DNA of 64,000 nucleotides from JAVKFY01 sp040223615 (GTDB taxonomy: Bacteria; Pseudomonadota; Alphaproteobacteria; GCA-2731375), in contig JAVKFY010000011.1 in assembly GCA_040223615.1 (NCBI GenBank), forward strand, positions 62,001 to 126,000. Reading direction: 5' to 3'. A program made the translations under genes and the position numbers. The notes under the pieces are model-generated. The model saw only the letters and a list, made by a program, of their open reading frames with translations, made no database searches and had not been told where the DNA came from. Positions 38,426 through 47,279 of this stretch are shown piece by piece. Position 1 is the first letter of the stretch. Each line of letters begins with the position of its first letter.

Positions 38426-40474
38426 ATGTCCGACGACGAAACCAAGAAGATCACCCAGCCCTGGAGCGTGAAGGGCGTGGAGCCGGCCGCCCGCGAAACG
38501 GCGAAGGCCGCCGCCGCCAAGGCCGGCCTGACGCTCGGCGCGTGGCTGAACCAGGCGATCTATCAGCAGGGTGGCGACGCCCTGGCCGGCACCGATGCCG
38601 GTACCAGCCTACCGGACGACGACGAGGTCGAGGCAACCGGCGAGGACGGCGCGCTGCCGGAACGGATGGCGGCGCTGGAGACCAGTCTGTCAGCGGCGAT
38701 GACGACGATTTCCGGGGCGCTAACCACGCTGAACATGCGGCTCGACACCATCGAACGCGGCCAGCGCCGCACCAGGCCGGCGGCGGCCGAGGAGGCCCCG
38801 CGCAACACCACGATCACCCGCCTGTTCGGCCGCGATGACGGCCCCTGGCGGCCGCCGTCGGACGAGCCGGCGCCGGAACCGCCGTCGGAAGCCGAGCCGG
38901 TGACCGAGTCGACGATCGAGCCGACAGCCGAACCCGATCCGGTCGTGGTGCCTGAGCCGGAGCCGGAGCCGGCACCAGCGCCCGAACCAGCGCCAGAACA
39001 AGCCGATGCGGAACCAGCGCAGGATCCCGCGCCCACACCGGAAGCCGTGCCGGAGCCTGCACCGGCGCCCGAACCAGCGCCCGAACCAGCGACAGAGCCG
39101 GAGCCCGAACCAGCGCCGCTGGCGGCGCCGACCGAGGACGACCGGGCGGCGCCGGACTCGCTGCTGGAAGACTACGAGCGCGAGGACGACGAGGAGGAAG
39201 GCGGCACGGTGGCGTCGGTGATCGCCTGGGTGGTCGCGGCGCTGATCCTGATGGCGATCGGCGGCTTCCTCTACTACGCCTTCGTGATCGAGCCGCAACG
39301 GCCGCAGGCGATGGCGCCCGCGACCCCGGCACCGGCCGAACCGGCCGAACCGGCCAAGCCACAGCAGATGGCAGCAGCGCCCGCACCGCCTGCCGCGCCA
39401 GCCCTGGCCGAACCGACTGACGAGCCGGCGCCCGCCCCGGCGCCGATGGCGCCAAAGGCCGAAGACCAGCCGGCGCCGCCGCCCGCCACATCAGCTCCCG
39501 CGTCCACGTCCGCACCGGCGCCTGCACCGGCACCGGAGAGCGAAATCGACCGGCTGCGGCGCGAGGCCGAGGGCGGCGCCACGTCCGCCGCGTTCGAGCT
39601 CGCCAACCGCTATGCCGAGGGCCGCGGCGCGCCGCGCGACCTGAGCGAAGCGGCACGCTGGTACGAGGTCGCGGCACAGGGTGGCCTGGCGCCGGCGCAG
39701 TTCAATCTGGGCGTGCTGTTCGAGACCGGCGACGGCGTGCCGGCAGATCCGAAGCAGGCGTTGCTGTGGTACGTCGCCGCCGCCGAGCAAGGCCATGCCG
39801 AGGCGCAGTTCCGACTTGGCGGGTTGTACGGCAGCGGATCGGGTGCCAACCGCGACTATGCCCAGGCGGCGAAATGGTTCCGGCGCGCGGCGCTGCAGAA
39901 CCACCGCGACGCGCAGTACAATCTCGGCCTGCTGTACGACCGCGGCATCGGCGTGGCACAGAGCGACCCGGTCGCCTACTACTGGATGGCGCGGGCAGCC
40001 GACGGCGGCGACCAGGAAGCGCTACAGCGCAAGGTTTCGGTGGCACGCCGGCTCGCGCCCGGGGTGCAGTCGGAGATGGACCGTCGCGCCCGATCCGGCG
40101 AGGCACCACCCGACCCGGCCGCTGTCGCCGCCGCTGCCCCGCCACCGCCAGCAACGACAACCGCGACGACAAGCGCTGCCACCACGAGCGCCCCGGTGCC
40201 GGCCCCAGCCACCACCGCCCCCGCGCCGGCCCCGGCGAGCGCCACGCCGGCCGTGCTCACCGCCAAGACCGAGACTGGCGAGATTCGCCGCGACGCCGTG
40301 CAACGGGCACAGGAACTGCTGACGACGCTGGGCTACGACCCGGGTCCGACCGACGGCCTGCTCGGCGCCAAGACCATCGAGGCGATCCGCGCCTTCCGCA
40401 GCAAGGAAGGCATGACCGGCGGCGGCCTGTTCGACGATGCCCTGCTGCAACGCCTGGAGGCGGCAGCGAACTAG
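38426..40474 (+). CDS. PodJ-like Sel1-repeat, peptidoglycan-binding membrane protein
   Basis: Single-pass protein of 682 aa. A short N-terminal motif (TQPWSVKGVEPAARETAKAAAAKAGLTLGAWL) resembles the start of alphaproteobacterial polarity factor PodJ. Then come a long Pro/Glu/Ala-rich region (about 140-245, encoded by imperfect 6-12 bp repeats at about 38860-39130), a transmembrane helix (262-284), a Pro/Ala linker, Sel1 repeats (about 372-540), a second Pro/Ala/Thr linker and a C-terminal peptidoglycan-binding domain (620-682). PodJ's large coiled-coil is missing, so only the architecture, not the polarity role, is supported. Confidence 0.82.
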   Translation: MSDDETKKITQPWSVKGVEPAARETAKAAAAKAGLTLGAWLNQAIYQQGGDALAGTDAGTSLPDDDEVEATGEDGALPERMAALETSLSAAMTTISGALTTLNMRLDTIERGQRRTRPAAAEEAPRNTTITRLFGRDDGPWRPPSDEPAPEPPSEAEPVTESTIEPTAEPDPVVVPEPEPEPAPAPEPAPEQADAEPAQDPAPTPEAVPEPAPAPEPAPEPATEPEPEPAPLAAPTEDDRAAPDSLLEDYEREDDEEEGGTVASVIAWVVAALILMAIGGFLYYAFVIEPQRPQAMAPATPAPAEPAEPAKPQQMAAAPAPPAAPALAEPTDEPAPAPAPMAPKAEDQPAPPPATSAPASTSAPAPAPAPESEIDRLRREAEGGATSAAFELANRYAEGRGAPRDLSEAARWYEVAAQGGLAPAQFNLGVLFETGDGVPADPKQALLWYVAAAEQGHAEAQFRLGGLYGSGSGANRDYAQAAKWFRRAALQNHRDAQYNLGLLYDRGIGVAQSDPVAYYWMARAADGGDQEALQRKVSVARRLAPGVQSEMDRRARSGEAPPDPAAVAAAAPPPPATTTATTSAATTSAPVPAPATTAPAPAPASATPAVLTAKTETGEIRRDAVQRAQELLTTLGYDPGPTDGLLGAKTIEAIRAFRSKEGMTGGGLFDDALLQRLEAAAN

Positions 40475-41250
40475 GCAGCGATCGCGCGCGTGGCCGCCGC
40501 GTTGCGGTGCCGGCGGTACATCTCCAGGACCCAGGCGGTGCCGGGATGATCCGCCCAGCGGTCCAGCCAGGCCTGAAATGCCGGCGGGATCGGTTTCGGG
40601 CGGCTCATGGTCGAGTTCGGCGGGTCGGCACAGACCGCCAGCAAGGACGCCGCCGCCAGATCGGCCACCGAGAAGCCGTCGCCGACCAGATAGCCGGTGG
40701 CGGCGGTCTCGGCCGCCACCAGGTCGAGCGCGGCTCGGCTGACCTCGATGGCGCGCTCGATCGATTCCGGACCGGTGATGCCGTTGCCCTGGCGGATCTT
40801 GCCGGCGGCGAAGGGAAACAAGCAGCGGTAGACGAAGCGTTTCGGCGCGCTCTGGCCCTCGCCGAACATCGCCGCCATGTAGCCTTGCGATTGCAGCAGC
40901 GCCGACAGCGCGCCGATGCGCACCTGCGGGCCAACGTCGCTGTCGAACCGCGCCTGGAGTTCGAGCGCGCGGGCACGCTGGTCCGGGTCGGCCGGATAGA
41001 GCGCCGGCTCCGGCACGTTCCGTTCCAGCCAGTCGATGATCGCGGCGGAGCCGGTGACGTAGGTGTCGCCAACATGCAGCGCTGGGGTTTTGGTCTGGCC
41101 GGTCAGGCGCTTCATCTCGCCCATGTGCGGGCCCGGCATCAGGCTGCGGCGCCGGTGCGCCAGGCCTTTGAAGTCCAGCGCCCAGCGCGCCTTCTCGTTG
41201 AAATGCGAATAGGGAAACTGCAGCAGCTCGATGTCGCCCGCGTCGGCCAT
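40471..41250 (-). CDS. Glutathione S-transferase family protein
   Basis: GST-like protein of 259 aa: N-terminal thioredoxin-like domain with FPYSHFNEKARWALDFKGL (Ser/Asn in the usual glutathione-activating region), TKTPALHV with cis-Pro and GSAAIIDWLE, then a helical C-terminal domain with GDGFSVADLAAASLL. It is divergent from a TetR-family regulator with a concentric palindrome between them, so it is probably the regulator's target, induced by a xenobiotic or electrophile. Its end shares a CTAG double stop with the PodJ-like gene. Confidence 0.88.
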   Translation of the reverse strand: MADAGDIELLQFPYSHFNEKARWALDFKGLAHRRRSLMPGPHMGEMKRLTGQTKTPALHVGDTYVTGSAAIIDWLERNVPEPALYPADPDQRARALELQARFDSDVGPQVRIGALSALLQSQGYMAAMFGEGQSAPKRFVYRCLFPFAAGKIRQGNGITGPESIERAIEVSRAALDLVAAETAATGYLVGDGFSVADLAAASLLAVCADPPNSTMSRPKPIPPAFQAWLDRWADHPGTAWVLEMYRRHRNAAATRAIAA

Positions 41251-41260
41251 GGCCCGCCCC

Positions 41261-41307
41261 TTTACATGGTGGTCGTCATGCTAATAGCATGTCAGACGTC
41301 ATGTAAA
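41261..41307. promoter_or_regulatory. Concentric double palindrome, probable TetR operator
   Basis: An inner perfect repeat CATGCT-AAT-AGCATG (41277-41291) and an outer pair TTTACATG (41261-41268) / CATGTAAA (41300-41307) share the same centre at 41284. It fills most of the 74 bases between the divergent GST and TetR genes. Such nested symmetry is what two TetR dimers on one operator would need; autoregulation plus GST control is the simplest reading. Confidence 0.8.
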
Positions 41308-41324
41308 GTGTAGAGAGAGGCCGC

Positions 41325-41915
41325 ATGCGCTACCGCCCGGAGCACAAGGCGAAGACGCGGGCGAAGATCGTCGCCGAGGCCGGCCGACTGTTCCGGCGGC
41401 GCGGCTACGATGGGGTCGGGATCGACCGGATCATGTCGGCGGCGAAGCTCACCCATGGCGGCTTCTACGGCCATTTCCGCTCCAAGGCTGAACTGTTCGT
41501 GGCAGTGCTGCGCGGCGAGCACGACTTCATCGACCGGTTGCGCCGCCGCACCGGTCGCGACCGGGCCACGCTGAGCGAACAGGCGGTCGAGGTCGTCGCC
41601 GGCTACCTCGATCCGGCGAACCGCACGCGCGTCGGCCAAGGTTGCTCGCTGGCCGCGCTGTCGGTCGACGTCGGCCGGTCGGAGCCGGCGGCGCAGGCCG
41701 CGTATGCCGCCACGGTGCGCGAGCTGGTCGCGGAATTCGAGCGTGGCCTGGAGAACCCAGCGAACGATGACCCCCGAGCGCTGGCCAGCGCGGCGCTCAG
41801 TGTCGGCGGGCTGTTGCTGGCGCGCGGCATGGGTGAGGACGAGATGGCGCGCAAGCTGCTCGCCGCCTGTCGCGCCGAGACCGCGCGACTACTGCGGCGG
41901 CCGCAGGCGTCCTAG
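41325..41915 (+). CDS. TetR-family transcriptional regulator
   Basis: Repressor-type regulator of 196 aa. The N-terminal helix-turn-helix (about residues 10-55) reads KTRAKIVAEAGRLFRRRGYDGVGIDRIMSAAKLTHGGFYGHFRSK, the standard TetR signature. The C-terminal ligand domain resembles AcrR/NemR-like members (HDFIDRLRRRT, GCSLAALSVDVGRSEPAAQ). It is transcribed away from the GST gene and should bind the palindrome in between. The inducing ligand is unknown. Confidence 0.93.
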   Translation: MRYRPEHKAKTRAKIVAEAGRLFRRRGYDGVGIDRIMSAAKLTHGGFYGHFRSKAELFVAVLRGEHDFIDRLRRRTGRDRATLSEQAVEVVAGYLDPANRTRVGQGCSLAALSVDVGRSEPAAQAAYAATVRELVAEFERGLENPANDDPRALASAALSVGGLLLARGMGEDEMARKLLAACRAETARLLRRPQAS

Positions 41916-41997
41916 CCCAAAGAGGTCATTGTCCGTCCGGCCACCGCCCGGCCACACTAGGTGCAACCAGGGGACGGGTTGCGTGAAGGGGACGGCG

Positions 41998-43869
41998 ATG
42001 CGCTGGCTTCGCGCCGCGGCTGCGGCACTACTACTAATGTTCATGGCAGACGCGCCAGCGGTGGCGCAGGATGGCGGCGCGCTGGCGCGTCAGGCCGGCG
42101 ACACGTTGCGCAAGACGGAATCGCTGGCCTTCCGCGACAAGGAGGGCGCCTTCGCCAAGCTGCCGGAGATCGGCGACCTGATCGAGCAGCTCCGCGCCGC
42201 CGACCCGCAACACAGCCGGCTGCGCAGCCTCGATTCCCAGTTCAAGCGCCTGGTCAAGGATCTGGAGCGCAAGACCGGGCAGACGTATGGCGAGGCTGCG
42301 GCAGCGCCGGCGCCAAAGAAGGCGGCGGCGCCAAAGCCGGCCGCCCCCAAGGCCCAGACCGCGAAGCCGGCCGCGTCCGGCGGCAAGCTGCCGAGCTCGG
42401 TCACTTACCGCCTGGAACAGCTCGAAAAGGAGCTCGCCAACGGCGAGAAACAGGTCGACACGGGCAAGGCAGAGCGCGCCGAACGCTACGCCAACAACGC
42501 GGAGAAGAAGCTCGACGACGTGCTGGGCAAGGTCGACGACGAGAACCATCCACGCATCGTCAGCGCCATTGAGCGCGTGCAGGCACTGCGCGCCGCCGTC
42601 GATGAGGCCAAGGCCGGCAAGATGCCAAGCGCCGTCGCCGGCGAACTGAAATCCGTCGACGAGCGCCTGACCAATGCCGAACAGGCGCTGGCCAAGCCGC
42701 CGGAGGACAGCGCCTCGTCGGAAGAGCGGGTGATGAAGACCGTCGCGCAGCATCTCGACGTCGCCGAGCGGCGGTTGAACGGCGCGCGAGAGGAATCCGA
42801 CAATGCCGGCTTCGACCACGCGGCACATCCGCAATTCGCCGAGCTGGACAAGCGCCTGGCCGACCTTCGCGGACGGTACGACCGACGGCTGGCCACTTAT
42901 GAGGAAGGCCAGGCGGCGACCGGGAAGGTCGCGTCCGCGGCGGAGAAGGACTTCACCGAGCTGGGGCAGATGTGGGAGCAGGTGCGCGAGCGCTACGTCA
43001 ACTCCAACACCACCGACGTCGCTACCTTCGCCAACACCGAGGACACCGCCGACGCCAAGGAGCGTCTGGCGCTGTTCCAGGCGTTCGACGAAAAGCTCCG
43101 CGACGCCGTGACCGAGAAGCTGGCTTATATCCGCGAGACCTACGGCGAGGACCGCTACGCCATCGACAAGACGGCGCGGGCCGGCGGTTATGACGGCAAG
43201 GCCGGATCCTACTATGCCGGGCTGAGCGAGATGCTGGACCAGGCGGCCGAGTTCCGGCTGGCGGCGGCCGACAAGATGTCCCGCGTCGCGTTACAGCATG
43301 CCGACTGGGTGCTGAACACGGCGCACGATTTCTTCTTCCGCGACGGTGAGGCACGGGCGCTGGACGCCGCCGGCGTGGCGCGCGGCTTCGCCGCCGGCAT
43401 GGGAGACACCGATGCCATGCTCGCCGACCTGCAAAAGCAGATCGACGCGGCGGTGGCCGAGCGCTGGCGGCGGATCGACGAGCGCACCTGGCCAGGTCAC
43501 GGCAACGGCGCGCCGGCGGACCGCGACGAGCTGGCTCAGGTCGCCTTCAAGTGGGTGGCCGACAGCCCGGACTGGGGCAGCCGCGCCGGCAACCCTGAGT
43601 ACAAGGACCAGGAACCGCGCAGGCCGGTGGTCGTCGCGGTGCTACGCGACTGGTATGTCACCGACACCGACGCCTTGGGCCAGCCGATCCAGTACGGCCT
43701 GCCGGTGCTGATCGGCGTCGAGCTGGAGCGCGAGAAGCCGGAAAATCTGGCCCGCGCCTACGAACTCACCCTGCTCGGCCCGAAGCGCAAGGACCCGCCG
43801 CGCTCGCCGCCGTTCGGCGACGCCTGGGTCGGCGACAGCTACTACATCCGCCGCGACAAGCTGAACTAG
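41998..43869 (+). CDS. Large secreted helical-repeat protein, unknown function
   Basis: Protein of 623 aa with a signal peptide (MRWLRAAAAALLLMFMADAPAVAQ, cleavage near 24), so periplasmic or exported. Most of the chain is charged alpha helix. Three related helical segments are seen near 35-92, 160-205 and 250-302, the latter two with an N-x-HP/AAHP turn followed by R-x3-LR. An Ala/Lys/Pro linker (about 100-130) separates the first. The C-terminal part (515-623) looks globular and beta-rich (PVVVAVLRDWYVTDTDALGQPIQYGLPVLIGVELE). No family recognised. An in-frame GTG at 41983 is an alternative start. Confidence 0.8.
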   Translation: MRWLRAAAAALLLMFMADAPAVAQDGGALARQAGDTLRKTESLAFRDKEGAFAKLPEIGDLIEQLRAADPQHSRLRSLDSQFKRLVKDLERKTGQTYGEAAAAPAPKKAAAPKPAAPKAQTAKPAASGGKLPSSVTYRLEQLEKELANGEKQVDTGKAERAERYANNAEKKLDDVLGKVDDENHPRIVSAIERVQALRAAVDEAKAGKMPSAVAGELKSVDERLTNAEQALAKPPEDSASSEERVMKTVAQHLDVAERRLNGAREESDNAGFDHAAHPQFAELDKRLADLRGRYDRRLATYEEGQAATGKVASAAEKDFTELGQMWEQVRERYVNSNTTDVATFANTEDTADAKERLALFQAFDEKLRDAVTEKLAYIRETYGEDRYAIDKTARAGGYDGKAGSYYAGLSEMLDQAAEFRLAAADKMSRVALQHADWVLNTAHDFFFRDGEARALDAAGVARGFAAGMGDTDAMLADLQKQIDAAVAERWRRIDERTWPGHGNGAPADRDELAQVAFKWVADSPDWGSRAGNPEYKDQEPRRPVVVAVLRDWYVTDTDALGQPIQYGLPVLIGVELEREKPENLARAYELTLLGPKRKDPPRSPPFGDAWVGDSYYIRRDKLN

Positions 43870-43942
43870 AGACGCGGCGACGGCGGGAGATGCCCGGTCG
43901 TTCATGCTTCAATGCACCCGCGCCAGAGAAGGAGGCCCGCCC

Positions 43943-44281
43943 GTGTCAAACTCCCGTCACCTGCTGCTTGCCCTCACCCAGCCCGTCGAGGGCAAGGAAG
44001 ACGCGTTCAACGCGTGGTACGACGCCCACCACGTGCCGGAGTGCGTGCAGGTCAATGGCTTCAAGTCCGGCCAGCGATTCAAGCTTTCGGCCAGCAACGG
44101 CGAATCCCCGAGCCAGGCCTATCTCGCGCTCTACGAGCTGGAGGGCGACGACCCTCGGGCGATCCTCGACGGACTGCTCTCGACCCGCGATCGGCGCATC
44201 CAGAGCGACGCCATCGATCGCGACAAGACCTTGCTCTGGGTGTTCTCCGAGATCGGCGAGAAACACGAGGCCGACGACTGA
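43943..44281 (+). CDS. Small EthD/dimeric alpha-beta barrel-like protein
   Basis: Protein of 112 aa with the pattern of a dimeric alpha-beta barrel: strand HLLLALTQPVEG, helix KEDAFNAWYDAHHVPECVQVNGFKSGQRFKL, strand YLALYELEGDDP, then a C-terminal LLWVFSEIGE strand. DAHHVPE recalls the H-x-P loop of EthD-type proteins. The GTG at 43943 is preferred over the ATG at 43904 because a GGAGG box lies seven bases before it. Function unknown. Confidence 0.75.
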   Translation: MSNSRHLLLALTQPVEGKEDAFNAWYDAHHVPECVQVNGFKSGQRFKLSASNGESPSQAYLALYELEGDDPRAILDGLLSTRDRRIQSDAIDRDKTLLWVFSEIGEKHEADD

Positions 44282-44302
44282 CCGCCTGCCGGTCGGCATG
44301 CG

Positions 44303-45550
44303 TCACCCGAGCAACCGCACCAGGTCGAACAGCAGCATCGCGACGCAACCAGCGAAACCGGCCAGCGTCACCCAACGTGGCACCGCGAACCGGCCGGCCG
44401 GGGTCGGCGCCCGGCCCTTCAGCCGGAACAGCGCGAGATTGACCAGCGCGAAGATCGTCAGCGTGACGTAAGCGGTGGCCCGCGCCAGCTCGACCAACGG
44501 GAAAGCCAGCGCCAGAACCAGGCAGATCGCGGCGACGATCGCCGTGGCGCGCAGCGGCGTGCGGGTGTGCGGGTTGACCACCGCGAGCCAGGACGGCAGC
44601 CAGCCCCGGTCGGCCAGGCCATAAAGCACGCGAGCCGCCATGATGAGCTGGACCAGCGCGCCGTTCAGCACGGCGACGATGGCAACCAGGTTGATCGCGG
44701 TCGGCGGCAGGCCGCTGGCGGCGTGGAATACGGCGGCCAGCGGCGCTTCGCTTGCGGCCAGTTCGGCAGGCGGTAGCGCCAGTACCGCGACCAGCGCCAC
44801 GCCGACATAGAGCACCGCGGTCAGCACCAGCACCACCAGGATCGCGCGCGGCAGGATGCGCGGTGCGTCGCGCACCTCCTCGGCGACGTTGACCATGTCC
44901 TCAAAGCCGATGAAGGCATAGAAGGCCAGCACGGCGCCCGCCAGGATGCCGGTCCAGTCGACGGTCTCGAACGGCGGCAGCAGTTCCGGCGTCCGGGCCG
45001 GCAGCTCGGCCAGCACCGGCAGGCCGGCGACGATCACCGCCACCAGCGCGCCGGCCTCGGCCAGGGTGAACAGCGCCGCCAGCGTCACCGATTCGGCGAT
45101 GCCCCAGGCCGCGACGAGCCCAAGCAGGACCAATACGCCAGCGATGGCGACCGGCGGCGGCAATGCCACGAACTCGTTGAGATAACCGACGAAACCGCGC
45201 GCGATGGTCGCCGCCGAGATCAGGCCGGCCAGCGCCACCGCCAAGCCGACCAGCAGCGCCAGCCAGCGGACCGCGAACCCCTCGTGCACGTAGACCGCCT
45301 CGCCGGCGCTCAGCGGATAGCGGCCGGACAGCTCGGCAAAGGCCAGCGCGGCGGCGCCGGCCAGCAGCGCCGCGACCAGGAAAGCCACCGGCGCGTACAG
45401 CCCGGCGACGCCGGCAACCTTGCCGACCAGCACGAAAATGCCGGCGCCGATGGTGGTGCCCAGCCCGTAGAGCATGACCAGCCAGAAAGACAGACTGCGC
45501 TTCAGCGTCGCCGGCCGGATCAGGTCCGCATGGTGATCGACTGTTGCCAC
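44303..45550 (-). CDS. APC-family amino acid permease
   Basis: Inner-membrane transporter of 415 aa with about 12 hydrophobic segments. The first helix carries LGTTIGAGIFVLVGKVAG, the APC-fold substrate motif, and helix 6 region has FYAFIGFEDMVNVAEEVRDAPRILPRA, the typical GFE-D-x3-x3-EE-x-x-x-P signature. It would take up or exchange an amino acid or polyamine with protons. It is divergent from the cbb3 oxidase operon with 119 bases between the starts, which contain the FixK/FNR box; whether that box also affects the permease is unknown. Confidence 0.92.
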   Translation of the reverse strand: MATVDHHADLIRPATLKRSLSFWLVMLYGLGTTIGAGIFVLVGKVAGVAGLYAPVAFLVAALLAGAAALAFAELSGRYPLSAGEAVYVHEGFAVRWLALLVGLAVALAGLISAATIARGFVGYLNEFVALPPPVAIAGVLVLLGLVAAWGIAESVTLAALFTLAEAGALVAVIVAGLPVLAELPARTPELLPPFETVDWTGILAGAVLAFYAFIGFEDMVNVAEEVRDAPRILPRAILVVLVLTAVLYVGVALVAVLALPPAELAASEAPLAAVFHAASGLPPTAINLVAIVAVLNGALVQLIMAARVLYGLADRGWLPSWLAVVNPHTRTPLRATAIVAAICLVLALAFPLVELARATAYVTLTIFALVNLALFRLKGRAPTPAGRFAVPRWVTLAGFAGCVAMLLFDLVRLLG

Positions 45551-45583
45551 GCACCTTCATCCCTGGATGCCGGCGGCGCGACC

Positions 45584-45597
45584 TTGATCAAGATCAA
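45584..45597 (+). promoter_or_regulatory. FixK/FNR-type box upstream of ccoN
   Basis: TTGAT-CAAG-ATCAA is a perfect match to the TTGAT-N4-ATCAA consensus of FNR/Anr/FixK regulators. It ends 72 bases before the ccoN start, a normal position for activation of cbb3 oxidase under low oxygen. Confidence 0.92.
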
Positions 45598-45669
45598 TGC
45601 CGCAGTGCAGCAGCATCCTAGGTTGGCCTCGCTAACGCGGCCCCGGTCGCGCAGGGGAGGCTTGTACGG

Positions 45670-47268
45670 ATGACCTTACTACTCGGACTGCTGGCCGCGC
45701 TCGGCGGTCTTCTGGGGCTGGCGCTGGCCGCCAAGGCCGCCGATCCGGGCATGCTGGTGCACGGCATGGTGTTCGCGCTGGCCGGCGCGATCACCTGTTT
45801 CGCGCTGGTGCGACGCGAAATCGACGGCGGCGGCGAGGACCAGGGCGGCTACAACGACGCCATCGTCCGCGCCGGCGTTATCGCGTCGGCCTTCTGGGGC
45901 GTGGTGGGCTTCACGGTCGGCCTGGTGATCGCGCTGCAACTGGCCTTCCCGCCGCTCAATCTCGACCTGCCTTGGACCAATTTCGGCCGGCTGCGGCCGC
46001 TGCACACCTCGGCGGTGATCTTCGCCTTCGGCGGCAACGTGCTGATCGCGACGTCGTTCTTTGTCGTTCAGCGTACCTGCCGTGCCCGCTTGGCCGGCGG
46101 CCTGGCGCCGTGGTTCGTGTTCTGGGGCTACCAGCTGTTCATCGTCCTGGCGGCGACCGGCTACCTGCTCGGCATCACCCAGTCGAAGGAATATGCCGAG
46201 CCGGAATGGTATGTCGACCTGTGGCTGACCATCGTCTGGTTGGTCTACCTGCTGGTCTTCCTGGGCACGCTTTGGAAGCGCCAGGAGCCGCACATCTACG
46301 TGGCGAACTGGTTCTACCTGGCGTTCATCGTTACCGTGGCGATGCTGCACGTCATCAACAACCTGGCGCTGCCGGTCAGCTGGACCGGCTCGAAGTCCTA
46401 CGTCGTCTGGTCGGGCACGCAGGACGCGCTGACCCAGTGGTGGTACGGCCACAACGCGGTCGGCTTCTTCCTGACCGCCGGCTTCCTGGGCATCATGTAC
46501 TACTTCATCCCGAAGCAGGCGGACCGGCCGATCTATTCCTACCGGCTGTCGATCATCCACTTCTGGTCGCTGATCTTCCTGTACATCTGGGCCGGCCCGC
46601 ATCACCTGCACTACACCGCGCTCCCCGAATGGGCGCAGACGCTTGGCATGGTGTTCTCGATCATGCTGTGGATGCCGTCGTGGGGCGGCATGATCAACGG
46701 CCTGATGACGCTGTCCGGCGCCTGGGACAAGCTGCGCACCGATCCCGTGCTGCGCATGCTGGTGGTCTCCGTCGCGTTCTACGGCATGAGCACCTTCGAG
46801 GGGCCGCTGATGTCGATCAAGGCGGTCAACGCGCTCAGCCACTACACCGACTGGACCATCGGCCACGTGCATTCCGGCGCGCTCGGTTGGGTCGGCTTCG
46901 TCAGCTTCGGGGCGCTGTACTACCTCGCGCCTGTGCTGTGGGGCCGGGCGCGGCTGTACTCGCTGCGGCTGGTCGAATGGCACTTCTGGACCGCGACCAT
47001 CGGCATCGTGCTGTACATCACCGCGATGTGGGTCTCCGGCATCCTGCAGGGCCTGATGTGGCGCGCCTATGACGAGCTCGGCTTCCTGCAATACGCGTTC
47101 ATCGAGACCGTGGAGGCGATGAACCCGTTCTACTGGATCCGGGCTCTGGGCGGTCTGCTGTTCGTCCTGGGCAGCCTGATCATGGTCTACAACCTGTGGC
47201 GGACCGCGCGCGGCGAATTGCGCGACGAAGCCCCGATGCGGGCCGTCAGCCCGCTGCACGCGGTCTAG
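45670..47268 (+). CDS. ccoN: Cytochrome cbb3 oxidase subunit I
   Basis: Catalytic heme-copper subunit (532 aa) with about 13-14 membrane segments; it reduces O2 to water and pumps protons. Heme b and b3/CuB ligand histidines are visible in LRPLHTSAVIFAFGGN, WWYGHNAVGFFLTAGF, WAGPHHLHYTALPEW and TIGHVHSGALGW. The N-terminus adds one hydrophobic segment ahead of the core, as in other alphaproteobacterial CcoN proteins. A GGGAGG ribosome-binding site precedes the ATG. First gene of an eight-gene plus-strand operon under a FixK/FNR box. Confidence 0.97.
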   Translation: MTLLLGLLAALGGLLGLALAAKAADPGMLVHGMVFALAGAITCFALVRREIDGGGEDQGGYNDAIVRAGVIASAFWGVVGFTVGLVIALQLAFPPLNLDLPWTNFGRLRPLHTSAVIFAFGGNVLIATSFFVVQRTCRARLAGGLAPWFVFWGYQLFIVLAATGYLLGITQSKEYAEPEWYVDLWLTIVWLVYLLVFLGTLWKRQEPHIYVANWFYLAFIVTVAMLHVINNLALPVSWTGSKSYVVWSGTQDALTQWWYGHNAVGFFLTAGFLGIMYYFIPKQADRPIYSYRLSIIHFWSLIFLYIWAGPHHLHYTALPEWAQTLGMVFSIMLWMPSWGGMINGLMTLSGAWDKLRTDPVLRMLVVSVAFYGMSTFEGPLMSIKAVNALSHYTDWTIGHVHSGALGWVGFVSFGALYYLAPVLWGRARLYSLRLVEWHFWTATIGIVLYITAMWVSGILQGLMWRAYDELGFLQYAFIETVEAMNPFYWIRALGGLLFVLGSLIMVYNLWRTARGELRDEAPMRAVSPLHAV

Positions 47269-47279
47269 GGAGGCGGGCG

